5,819 nt of DNA from Sulfurimonas sp. (GTDB lineage: Bacteria; Campylobacterota; Campylobacteria; Campylobacterales; Sulfurimonadaceae). Position numbers and translations under genes: made by a program. Within the stretch, counting starts at the first letter, position 1, and every line of letters starts with the position of its first letter. Shown here one piece after another: positions 1 to 5,819 of this stretch. The notes below the pieces were generated by a model that worked only from the letters and a program-made list of their open reading frames with translations, was not told the origin of the DNA and ran no database searches. Location of the stretch: the NCBI GenBank assembly GCA_027063295.1, contig JAMORZ010000161.1, positions 1 through 5,819 on the forward strand. The letters run 5' to 3'.

Positions 1-42
1 ATGACCCGCAACACCACCACCTAAAACAACTAATCTTGCCAT
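1..42 (-). CDS. FAD/NAD-dependent oxidoreductase, N-terminal fragment (possibly sulfide:quinone reductase-like)
   Basis: Only the first 14 codons are inside the window; the gene continues past the left edge. They read MARLVVLGGGVAGH. A short hydrophobic beta strand followed by GGGxAGH is the start of a Rossmann dinucleotide-binding fold (GxGxxG type), which binds the ADP part of FAD in the pyridine nucleotide-disulfide oxidoreductase superfamily. Sulfide:quinone reductases and flavocytochrome c sulfide dehydrogenases of sulfur-oxidising Campylobacterota begin in a very similar way, so that is my preferred reading, but 14 residues cannot separate it from other members such as NADH dehydrogenase type II. 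The ATG is supported by AGAGGA seven bases upstream and by a good -10 box further upstream. The oxidoreductase class is fairly secure; the substrate is a guess. Confidence 0.6.
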   Translation of the reverse strand, partial: MARLVVLGGGVAGH

Positions 43-47
43 ATATG

Positions 48-53
48 TATCCT
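48..53 (-). promoter_or_regulatory. Shine-Dalgarno site of the left-edge oxidoreductase
   Basis: On the minus strand AGAGGA precedes the ATG at 42..40 by about six or seven bases. It is a good match to the anti-Shine-Dalgarno sequence at normal spacing and fixes the start of the fragmentary gene. Confidence 0.6.
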
Positions 54-85
54 CTAATTAAAGTTCTAAAATTTACTTTGACACC

Positions 86-91
86 ATTCTA
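86..91 (-). promoter_or_regulatory. Probable -10 box of the left-edge oxidoreductase gene
   Basis: The minus strand reads GTGATAGAATGGTG; TAGAAT matches the TATAAT consensus at five of six positions. It would start transcription at about position 79, giving a leader of roughly 37 nt. The DNA upstream (about 95-120) is a run of A/T tracts with no recognisable -35 box, as is usual for sigma-70 promoters in Campylobacterota. Because a terminator lies just upstream, this gene needs its own promoter, which supports the call. Confidence 0.5.
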
Positions 92-153
92 TCACTTTTT
101 TATCTTATATACTAATTTTTTCTACTTATGGTTTGTATAAAGCTGATTTATGT

Positions 154-184
154 AAAAACAAAAACCCCTATTTTACGGGGTTTT
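154..184 (-). terminator. Rho-independent terminator after pepN
   Basis: On the minus strand AAAACCCC (184..177) and GGGGTTTT (168..161) form a perfect 8-bp stem around an 8-nt loop. The stem is followed by a T-rich tail, with TTTTT at 158..154. It starts 24 bp after the pepN stop codon at 209-211, so it most likely ends the rhlE-truC-pepN transcript. In the plus direction the stem is followed by TTTTCAAGC, a poorer tail, and no plus-strand gene ends here, so minus-strand function is preferred. Confidence 0.85.
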
Positions 185-208
185 CAAGCTCAAAATAGAA
201 ACTTTTTT

Positions 209-2773
209 TTACAAAGTTAATATTTTATTGATAATTTCAAATGTATTTTTGGAGATAGATTGAGTAGAAACTACACACTCTAATTCTCTTTTAATCATTT
301 TTTTGGAACTGTTGTCCATTTTATTGTAGGTTTTAAAAGCACCTGAGAGTGCAGAAGCCACCTGTGGATTGAATCGATCTATCTCTATTATTTTTTGAGC
401 GATAAATTTATATCCACTTCCATCTTTTGCATGAAAATATTTATAATTTCGTGTAAAACTTCCTAAAAGAGCACGTACAAGATTTGGTACTTTTTCATCA
501 TATACCTCATCATTTTGCAATTTTTTTACATTTTCTAAAACATCCTCTTTGTCTACAGAAGCTAGAGATGCAAAATATTTATTCATCACAAGTGTGTTAT
601 CTTTATATCGATGATAAAAATCTTCTCTTGCTTCTTCTGCATAAGTTGCATCAGTATTTTGCAAAATATCAAACGCAACTATTTTATCTGTCATCGTCTG
701 ACTTGCTTTGTATTGTTTATATGAAAGTTCTATAAACATCTTATCATCACCATATGACAACAATCGTAGTGCTCTATTTTTTATTGCACGTTTTGCGATA
801 CTCTCTCGCTCTATACTTGTATCAGTTTGGATGTGATTTTTCTCATACAACTCTAAAAGTTGTGTTTTATATGTTGTTGCCAACACCTTTAGCAATCTTG
901 AACGAACACTACAAATAAGATCTATATGAACAACATTTTGACGTTGCATCAAAACACTGATGCTTGGCAACTCCAACAAAAGTGCTTTATAAGAAAGATC
1001 AACATCAAGCTTTAAAAGTGCTCCAAATGCACTGATATACTCTTGCGAAATCTCTCCTGAGTCCATCATTGTCTCTAGTGTAACAAGAGCAAAGTTTTGT
1101 GCTGCTTCATATTGGGTAAAGCTGTTTGTGTCATACTTCATCAAGAAAGGATAATTCACATCTTCTTGTTCTACTATAATAGGTGCTGAAAAATCTCTAT
1201 TGATTGAAAGTACTGGTTTTGAACCATAACCCTCAAAAACAAACTCTTCACTCTCTTTGGAGATAATAAGCATATCTTCATGTTCTAGTACTCCATCTTC
1301 ACTATTATAGAGTGCTATCTTGAGTGGATAGTAGTATGGCTTTTGCTCCTTGCCATCTACACTTTTAAGCACAACCTGAGTTAAACGCAGAGTGTATTTC
1401 CCATCTACAAAATTTTCTTCAACTTTGAGCTTTGGTGTGCCACTTTGATGGTACCACAAACGAAACTGCTCTAAATCACACTCACCACCCTGCTCCATTG
1501 CCCAAAGAAAATCCTCAGTAGTAACTGCTTGTCCATCAAAACGCTCAAAGTAAAGATCTGTTGCTTTTCTATACTTCTCTTTACCCAAAAGAGTATGTAT
1601 CATTCTGATAACCTCAGCACCCTTTTCATACACTGTTGCTGTGTAAAAGTTGTTCATAGAGATATAAGACTTTGGCTGGATCGGGTGTGATGTTGCAGAA
1701 GCATCCTCTACAAACTGTCGCTCTCTAAGAGCCTTGACATCATCGATGCGTTGTACCTCAGCTGAGTTAATATCTGCACTAAAGCACTGGTCTCGAAAAA
1801 CGGTAAGCCCCTCTTTGAGCGTGAGTTGAAACCAGTCACGACATGTGATACGATTGCCCGTCCAGTTATGAAAATACTCATGAGCGATGACCGATTCTAT
1901 CCCCATAAAGTTTGCATCTGTTGCTGTGTCACTGTCTGCCAACACATAAGCAGAGTTAAAGATATTAAGCCCTTTATTCTCCATTGCTCCCATATTAAAA
2001 CTATCCACTGCTACGATGTTATAATAATCTAGATCATACTCTCTGCCATAGTTTTGCTCATCCCAAGCCATCGCTTTTTTGAGTGAGTCCATCGCATGAT
2101 AGCATTTACTCTCATTGCCAAGATCACAGTAGATATTAAGAGCTACTTCATTACCACTCATAGTAGTAAAACTATCACTCACCACACCTAGGTCTCCTGC
2201 AACAAGTGCAAAAAGATACGATGGTTTTGGGTGTGGGTCATGCCAAGTCACACCATGTTTTGTATCAAAGCTCTCATGGCATTGCATCTTGTTTCCATTT
2301 GATAAAAGGATTGGGTATCTTTTTTTATCTGCTATGATAGTTGTGGTAAAGACACTCATCACATCTGGTCTATCAAGGTATGGTGTAATACGGCGAAACC
2401 CCTCTGGCTCATTTTGAGTACAAAAGATTGAACCCGACTTATAAAGACCTTCTAACTCTGTGTTGTTTTGAGGATAGATTTTGTTGATGATTTTTAGAGT
2501 AAAATGATCCAGTACATCTTTGATAACCAAATACTCATCTTCTACAATATAGTGTTTTGAATCTAGCTCAAAACCATCCATCTCAACACTCAAAAGCTCC
2601 AAATCAAGAGCATCTAAACGCAACTCATGTGTATCTTTATCTCTACGATGAAACACCATTGTGTTATGTACTGTCGCATACTCTTCAAAAAGCTCAAACA
2701 CAAGCTCCACTTTTTCAATCTCAAACGCAGGTTTTGCATATTCTTTTAAAAATTTCTCTTTCATTTCACTCAT
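209..2773 (-). CDS. pepN: Aminopeptidase N (M1 family zinc metallopeptidase)
   Basis: This is a cytosolic M1 aminopeptidase that removes N-terminal residues from short peptides, the last stage of protein recycling. The product is 854 aa, close to the 870 of E. coli PepN. Visible active-site elements are: the substrate-binding Glu in TQNEPEGFRRIT (about E122), the exopeptidase motif GAMEN (262-266), the zinc site HEYFH (H298, E299, H302) with the third ligand E321 in LKEGLTVF, and the catalytic Tyr in TVYEKGAE (about Y382). All lie within one residue of the E. coli positions as I remember them. The C-terminal half is the helical domain of the PepN subfamily (DUF3458-type) and lacks clear motifs. 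I chose the ATG at 2773..2771 over one ten codons upstream because GGGAG lies five bases before it and because it overlaps the truC stop as ATGA. It is the last gene of a three-gene operon and is followed by a terminator. No key residue is missing. Confidence 0.96.
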   Translation of the reverse strand: MSEMKEKFLKEYAKPAFEIEKVELVFELFEEYATVHNTMVFHRRDKDTHELRLDALDLELLSVEMDGFELDSKHYIVEDEYLVIKDVLDHFTLKIINKIYPQNNTELEGLYKSGSIFCTQNEPEGFRRITPYLDRPDVMSVFTTTIIADKKRYPILLSNGNKMQCHESFDTKHGVTWHDPHPKPSYLFALVAGDLGVVSDSFTTMSGNEVALNIYCDLGNESKCYHAMDSLKKAMAWDEQNYGREYDLDYYNIVAVDSFNMGAMENKGLNIFNSAYVLADSDTATDANFMGIESVIAHEYFHNWTGNRITCRDWFQLTLKEGLTVFRDQCFSADINSAEVQRIDDVKALRERQFVEDASATSHPIQPKSYISMNNFYTATVYEKGAEVIRMIHTLLGKEKYRKATDLYFERFDGQAVTTEDFLWAMEQGGECDLEQFRLWYHQSGTPKLKVEENFVDGKYTLRLTQVVLKSVDGKEQKPYYYPLKIALYNSEDGVLEHEDMLIISKESEEFVFEGYGSKPVLSINRDFSAPIIVEQEDVNYPFLMKYDTNSFTQYEAAQNFALVTLETMMDSGEISQEYISAFGALLKLDVDLSYKALLLELPSISVLMQRQNVVHIDLICSVRSRLLKVLATTYKTQLLELYEKNHIQTDTSIERESIAKRAIKNRALRLLSYGDDKMFIELSYKQYKASQTMTDKIVAFDILQNTDATYAEEAREDFYHRYKDNTLVMNKYFASLASVDKEDVLENVKKLQNDEVYDEKVPNLVRALLGSFTRNYKYFHAKDGSGYKFIAQKIIEIDRFNPQVASALSGAFKTYNKMDNSSKKMIKRELECVVSTQSISKNTFEIINKILTL

Positions 2774-3522
2774 ATCTTCTCCCTTTGTAGTATCTCTTCC
2801 CACCCAAATGCAGAAAAAATCATCTCAAATGTCTCATCAAATGCAGCATCTAAGATGATCCTCTCTTGTGTGTAGGGGTGAGTAAACTCTAAGCTTTTTG
2901 CATGGAGTAAAAGTCTGTGCATACCGTACTTACTTCGCACAAACTTGTTATGTTCCCCTCTGCCATATTTTGTATCACCAAGCAGGTGATGGTTTATATG
3001 TTTCATATGACGGCGAAGTTGGTGTTTTCGTCCTGTTTTTGGTGTAAGTTTTACTAAAGAATAGCGAGTTGTGTTATATCTGCCTACACTTGCATCAAGT
3101 TCCACTTGAGCCAAACACTCATAGTGAGTTATTGCCTCTTGTGCCTCTTTATCTTGCTTTGCATCTTTATCACTTATCTTGTCAAGTTTCTCTTTGAGTG
3201 GGTGATCTACTACACCATTTTTCTCTACATAGCCACGAGCAACAGCGATGTAGGTTTTCTCAATAGAGTGCTCCCTAAACTGCTCATTTAACACTCTGGC
3301 GCTCTCTTTGTCAAGTGCAAATAAAAGTACTCCACTTGTGGGTTTATCTAGTCTGTGTACAGGATAAACCCACTGCCCTATCTGATCTCGCAACATCTTC
3401 ATCGCATAGAACTTCTCATCTCTGTCTATCATCGATTTGTGCACTAACAATGCTGTTGGTTTGTTGATAGCGACTATATACTCATCTTGGTAGAGTATCT
3501 CTAAGGAGTAGTGTTCAAACAT
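2770..3522 (-). CDS. truC: tRNA pseudouridine(65) synthase TruC (RluA family)
   Basis: An RluA-family pseudouridine synthase that isomerises uridine to pseudouridine in RNA. The 250-aa product follows E. coli TruC (260 aa, modifies U65 of tRNA) closely along its length: LEILYQDE at the start, NKPTALLVHKS (20-30), the catalytic motif HRLDKPTSG with Asp59 (56-64), RYNTTRYSLVKL (148-159), PKTGRKHQLRRHM (161-173) and HRLLLHA (202-208). The RDQIGQ segment (45-50) and the FGW near the C-terminus also resemble TruC rather than RluA, RluC or RluD. No S4 RNA-binding domain is present at the N-terminus, as expected for TruC. The start ATG lies only 5 bp after the helicase stop and has just a weak GAAG before it, so translation probably depends on ribosomes leaving the upstream gene. 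Its stop overlaps the pepN start as ATGA. The family is certain; target position U65 rests on resemblance recalled from memory. Confidence 0.92.
   Translation of the reverse strand: MFEHYSLEILYQDEYIVAINKPTALLVHKSMIDRDEKFYAMKMLRDQIGQWVYPVHRLDKPTSGVLLFALDKESARVLNEQFREHSIEKTYIAVARGYVEKNGVVDHPLKEKLDKISDKDAKQDKEAQEAITHYECLAQVELDASVGRYNTTRYSLVKLTPKTGRKHQLRRHMKHINHHLLGDTKYGRGEHNKFVRSKYGMHRLLLHAKSLEFTHPYTQERIILDAAFDETFEMIFSAFGWEEILQREKI
2779..2785 (-). promoter_or_regulatory. Shine-Dalgarno site that decides the pepN start
   Basis: The minus strand reads AAAGGGAGAAGAT directly before the ATG at 2773..2771, a strong purine-rich site at good spacing. It lies inside the last codons of truC. It favours this ATG over the in-frame ATG at 2803..2801. 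Confidence 0.65.
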
Positions 3523-3527
3523 CTTCG

Positions 3528-4811
3528 CTATTTGTCACGTTTTGTCGTTTTACGTTTTTTCTTTGCTTGTTTAAGTGACTTTGCTGTTACTTTTTTCACC
3601 TTCGCTTCATGCTTGATAAACTTTTTACCCTCACGAGCATGTTCAGCTTTGAGTTTCACCTCATCTATATCTTTTCTTCTGATATTTGGATCTGGCTCAA
3701 ACCCCTCGACAACCTCTTTTGGTATCTTTTGCCCTATAAGTTTTTCAATATCGCGAATATCATACTTCTCATAGATATCTATAAGTGAAATAGCCTCACC
3801 CTCACGACCTGCACGACCTGTTCTTCCTACACGATGTACATAATCTTCAGGAATCGAAGGGAGCTCATAGTTGATAACATAAGGCAACTCCTCGATATCA
3901 AGCCCACGTGAAGCGATATCAGTCGCAACAAGCACACGAAATTTCCCCTCTTTAAACTGTGTTAGTGTTTTAAGACGACTTGCTTTTGTTTTGTCTCCAT
4001 GGATCACACCACATTTTAGGCCATCTTTTTTAAGCTCCTCAGCCAAAAAGTCTGCACTCGCTTTTGTTTTGGTAAAGACAAGCACCTGAGGAAAGTTTCT
4101 TGATCCTATCAGGTATGCCAAAAGTTCAGCTTTTCTGTTGGTATCTACTTGATATGCTATCTGGTTGATGGTATCTACTGTTGTATTTTTCTTAGCCGTC
4201 TCAATAAATGCAGGCTTATTTAAGATAAGTTTTGAGAGTTTTCTTACCTTCTCTGAATATGTGGCAGAAAAAAGGAGTGTTTGATGTTTTTTAGGCAGAT
4301 ACGGCACAACTTTTTTAATATCTTTTGTAAAACCCATATCAAGCATTCTGTCTGCTTCATCAAGCACAAAAATCTCTACATCTTTAAGGTTCAACCCATT
4401 TTCAAGATGTTCCAAAAGCCTTCCAGGTGTAGCAATAATAATCTCTATGCCACTTTTAAGCCGTTTTCTTTGTTTTTGCAGATCTTTTCCACCTACTAAG
4501 ATATCTGTTTTTATCTGCATATATTTAGCATAGCTGTTGATATCTTCGTAGATCTGAATAGAGAGTTCTCTTGTTGGGGAGAGAATCACTGCTCGTACCC
4601 CTTTGCCCTCTTGAGGTTTTCTCAAACGTTGCAGCAACGGCAGGGCAAACGCAGCTGTTTTTCCTGTACCTGTTTGTGCTGTTGCAAAGATATCTTTTTT
4701 TTGCAACACAAGAGGGATAGCTCTTGTTTGTATCATTGTTGGCGTTTCGTAGTTTAGATCTTTGATGGCATCAAGCAGCGGCTTAAATACCCCAAGTTTT
4801 TCAAATGACAT
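3528..4811 (-). CDS. rhlE: DEAD-box ATP-dependent RNA helicase, RhlE-like
   Basis: A cytoplasmic ATP-dependent RNA helicase that unwinds short RNA duplexes, with likely roles in ribosome assembly or mRNA decay. The 427-aa protein carries all core motifs: Q-motif F3 and PTMIQ (24-28), motif I AQTGTGKT (45-52), Ia PTREL (79-83), Ib TPGR (128-131), II DEAD (151-154), III SAT (182-184), IV VFTKTK (245-250), V ATDIASRGLDI (296-306) and VI HRVGRTGR (326-333). After the RecA-like domains comes a tail of about 55 residues ending in a very Lys/Arg-rich stretch (from about 384), typical of RhlE-type proteins and probably an RNA-binding extension. There is no DbpA or CsdA/DeaD C-terminal RNA-recognition domain. 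AGGTGA sits six bases before the start ATG. It is the first gene of an operon with truC and pepN and is transcribed from the divergent region at 4812-4912. The DEAD-box call is certain; the RhlE subgroup is likely. Confidence 0.93.
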   Translation of the reverse strand: MSFEKLGVFKPLLDAIKDLNYETPTMIQTRAIPLVLQKKDIFATAQTGTGKTAAFALPLLQRLRKPQEGKGVRAVILSPTRELSIQIYEDINSYAKYMQIKTDILVGGKDLQKQRKRLKSGIEIIIATPGRLLEHLENGLNLKDVEIFVLDEADRMLDMGFTKDIKKVVPYLPKKHQTLLFSATYSEKVRKLSKLILNKPAFIETAKKNTTVDTINQIAYQVDTNRKAELLAYLIGSRNFPQVLVFTKTKASADFLAEELKKDGLKCGVIHGDKTKASRLKTLTQFKEGKFRVLVATDIASRGLDIEELPYVINYELPSIPEDYVHRVGRTGRAGREGEAISLIDIYEKYDIRDIEKLIGQKIPKEVVEGFEPDPNIRRKDIDEVKLKAEHAREGKKFIKHEAKVKKVTAKSLKQAKKKRKTTKRDK

Positions 4812-4814
4812 TCA

Positions 4815-4820
4815 TCACCT
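4815..4820 (-). promoter_or_regulatory. Shine-Dalgarno site of the RhlE-like helicase
   Basis: The minus strand reads AAAAAGGTGATGA directly before the ATG at 4811..4809. AGGTGA at standard spacing supports this start. Confidence 0.65.
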
Positions 4821-4837
4821 TTTTATTTTAGTGTCTA

Positions 4838-4848
4838 ATTTTATCATA
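4838..4848 (-). promoter_or_regulatory. Probable -10 region of the rhlE-truC-pepN operon
   Basis: The minus strand reads TATGATAAAAT here, holding two overlapping five-of-six matches to TATAAT (TATGAT at 4848..4843 and TAAAAT at 4843..4838). Either would start transcription at about 4826-4836 and give a short leader of about 15-25 nt. No clear -35 box is visible. It is the only promoter-like site seen for the three downstream genes. Confidence 0.45.
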
Positions 4849-4879
4849 TTAAAGTAGATAAATTGCAGGAAAAAAATAG

Positions 4880-4885
4880 TATAAT
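4880..4885 (+). promoter_or_regulatory. Probable -10 box of the DUF2062 gene
   Basis: A perfect TATAAT, preceded by an A-rich tract (4870-4878). Transcription would start at about 4892, leaving a leader of only about 20 nt. No consensus -35 is present at the right distance. It faces away from the helicase promoter about 35 bp to its left, so the two upstream regions overlap. Confidence 0.5.
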
Positions 4886-4912
4886 TGCATAAAAAATTCC
4901 AAGTAGTGCTAA

Positions 4913-5401
4913 ATGGTTAGAAAATCCCTAAAAAAAACAACACAAAGTGAAAAGTTAAAAGCATTTATCCAAAAATATAAAATACCACCTGCATACCTCT
5001 CAGGAAGTAGAAAAATGATCACTCGTGGTGTAGTTTTAGGGCTCTTTATTGCATTTATCCCTATGCCTATGCAGATGGCTGCAACACTCCTTTTTATGCC
5101 ATTTTTTCGTTTTAATGTTCCCATTGCTGTTGCGATGGTGTGGATCACCAACCCTTTTACTATGCCACCTATCTATACTATAGAATACTACACAGGATCA
5201 TTTTTGCTCAATATGCAAGTAAGTGATGTTGAGATGACAATTGATTGGTTTAAAGAGAATCTTGATGATATTTTTATACCTCTTTACTTTGGTGCTTTTT
5301 TCTACTCAATTATTAGTTCCATTGGGGCTTACTTTCTCATACCACATCTGTGGAAAAAGTCTGTTGACAGAGATAAAAAGAAACACCATTCTAAACGTTA
5401 G
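4913..5401 (+). CDS. DUF2062 family membrane protein
   Basis: A 162-aa integral membrane protein of the DUF2062 family, whose biochemical function is not established. The diagnostic pattern is clear: TRGVVLGLFIAFIPMPMQM (37-55), then WITNPFTMPPIY (77-88), both rich in Gly and Pro as in the family consensus. Hydrophobic segments lie at about 37-62, 68-88 and 120-144. The N-terminus (1-35) and C-terminus (148-162, Lys/His/Arg-rich) are basic and probably cytoplasmic. There is no signal peptide and no catalytic motif I can name. The start ATG has only a weak ribosome binding site (AAGTAG about six bases upstream), but it sits about 20 nt after a good promoter and no better start exists before the conserved region. 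Its TAG stop overlaps the stop of the convergent DUF1294 gene. The family call is strong; the role is unknown. Confidence 0.88.
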   Translation: MVRKSLKKTTQSEKLKAFIQKYKIPPAYLSGSRKMITRGVVLGLFIAFIPMPMQMAATLLFMPFFRFNVPIAVAMVWITNPFTMPPIYTIEYYTGSFLLNMQVSDVEMTIDWFKENLDDIFIPLYFGAFFYSIISSIGAYFLIPHLWKKSVDRDKKKHHSKR

Positions 5402-5691
5402 CGCAAAAAGTTTAGTGTATTTAACTCTAAAAAATAATAAAGTGTAGCAACTATCCATAAAGCAATAATAGCGATATGCTTCAGTAAAAAAGAGTTTTTT
5501 GAGGTTTTGTGACGAAACAGTGCCATAGCAAGGGAAGCTCCTAAAAAACCACCAATGAGACTAAAAGTATGCAACTCCCTCTCACTAATACGTGAAGCCC
5601 CTACACGGGAGCGAAACTTATCAAAACTAAACACCACAAACGCAGCGATATTGATAAAAATAAAATAGACTAAGACAACTTTTTGTATCAC
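5398..5691 (-). CDS. DUF1294 family small membrane protein
   Basis: A 97-aa membrane protein of the DUF1294 family, function not established. Family marks are FDKFRSR (23-29), RISEREL (34-40), the glycine-rich GGFLGASLAM (47-56) and FRHKTSK (59-65). Two clear transmembrane segments lie at about 4-22 and 69-88, with a less hydrophobic glycine-rich stretch between them. The start is GTG at 5691..5689; no ATG occurs before the conserved motifs. That GTG overlaps the lgt stop as GTGA and lacks a clear Shine-Dalgarno sequence, which suggests translation by reinitiation after lgt. Some DUF1294 proteins carry an N-terminal cold-shock domain; this one does not and is the short form. Its TAA stop overlaps the stop of the plus-strand DUF2062 gene by 4 bp in total. 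Confidence 0.87.
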   Translation of the reverse strand: MIQKVVLVYFIFINIAAFVVFSFDKFRSRVGASRISERELHTFSLIGGFLGASLAMALFRHKTSKNSFLLKHIAIIALWIVATLYYFLELNTLNFLR

Positions 5692-5819
5692 TGCGTTTTA
5701 CTCACAAATGCTCTGCTTACAAGCCAGATACCCAAGAGAAAAAACGGAATACTCAAAGCCTGACCTGTACTCATGTGAAGCCATGAAGTGTCATAATCTG
5801 CCTGTTTTGTTTTAACAAA
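5688..5819 (-). CDS. lgt: Prolipoprotein diacylglyceryl transferase, C-terminal fragment
   Basis: The last 43 codons of a gene entering from the right edge. Lgt moves a diacylglyceryl group from phosphatidylglycerol to the lipobox cysteine of prelipoproteins in the inner membrane, the first step of lipoprotein maturation. The fragment contains HMSTGQALSIPFFLLGIWLV, which matches the Lgt C-terminal pattern (M-S-x-G-Q-x-L-S-x-P-M followed by a last transmembrane helix), then a short tail SRAFVSKTQ. The catalytic His and Arg residues of Lgt lie outside the window and cannot be checked. Its TGA stop overlaps the GTG start of the DUF1294 gene, so the two are very probably co-transcribed. The call rests on one motif plus one helix, so it is good but not certain. 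Confidence 0.78.
   Translation of the reverse strand, partial: FVKTKQADYDTSWLHMSTGQALSIPFFLLGIWLVSRAFVSKTQ

Noticed and set aside
2774..2803. Ten extra N-terminal codons for pepN starting from an ATG at 2803..2801
   Set aside because: They lie inside truC, and the ATG at 2773 has the better Shine-Dalgarno site and the typical ATGA coupling.
484..3774. Several plus-strand open frames of 60-90 codons opposite pepN, truC and the helicase
   Set aside because: All lie antisense to strongly supported genes and their translations look like low-complexity or hydrophobic shadows.
4863..4868. TTGCAG as a -35 box for the DUF2062 promoter
   Set aside because: It is only about 11 bp before the TATAAT, too close for a sigma-70 -35 element.
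4909..5151. An 80-codon minus-strand open frame opposite the DUF2062 gene
   Set aside because: It mirrors the conserved DUF2062 coding sequence, has no recognisable domain and no promoter of its own; it is an antisense shadow.
5354..5371. Possible minus-strand terminator TCTGTCAACAGA followed by CTTTTT, downstream of DUF1294 inside the DUF2062 gene
   Set aside because: The stem is only four base pairs once a usable loop is allowed, has little GC and lies within the conserved-frame coding end; too weak to call.
1..5819. Search by eye for CRISPR arrays, insertion sequences, tRNAs, toxin-antitoxin or defence genes
   Set aside because: No repeated spacer pattern, terminal inverted repeats, cloverleaf-like segment or defence protein motifs were seen; nearly all DNA is covered by housekeeping genes.

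Overview
The window is AT-rich and densely coded, and looks like chromosomal DNA of a Campylobacterota bacterium (formerly Epsilonproteobacteria), most likely of the Sulfurimonas type. This is an inference from protein character, A/T-biased codon use, TATAAT-like -10 boxes without clear -35 boxes, and a probable sulfide:quinone-reductase-like gene at the left edge. No sequence comparison could be run. I see no RNA genes, mobile elements, CRISPR arrays, integration scars or phage genes.

Layout from left to right. (1) Positions 1-42, minus strand: the first 14 codons of an FAD/NAD-binding oxidoreductase running off the left edge, with its ribosome binding site and promoter at about 43-100. (2) Positions 154-184: a hairpin terminator for the minus-strand operon to its right. 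(3) Positions 209-4811, minus strand: a compact three-gene operon transcribed rhlE-type DEAD-box RNA helicase, then truC (tRNA pseudouridine synthase), then pepN (zinc aminopeptidase N). The helicase and truC are 5 bp apart; truC and pepN share an ATGA stop/start. (4) Positions 4812-4912: a divergent promoter region of about 100 bp. (5) Positions 4913-5401, plus strand: a DUF2062 membrane protein. (6) Positions 5398-5691, minus strand: a DUF1294 small membrane protein, whose stop codon overlaps the DUF2062 stop tail to tail. (7) Positions 5688-5819, minus strand: the C-terminal end of lgt (prolipoprotein diacylglyceryl transferase), overlapping the DUF1294 start by GTGA.

Functionally the central operon combines RNA remodelling, tRNA modification and the last step of peptide breakdown, a loose translation/protein-turnover theme. 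The right-hand genes are membrane proteins: lgt starts lipoprotein maturation, and the two DUF proteins have no established role. I found no convincing new biological system. The window is ordinary housekeeping DNA, and its more interesting features are the tight gene junctions (ATGA, GTGA, overlapping convergent stops) and the two uncharacterised membrane proteins.
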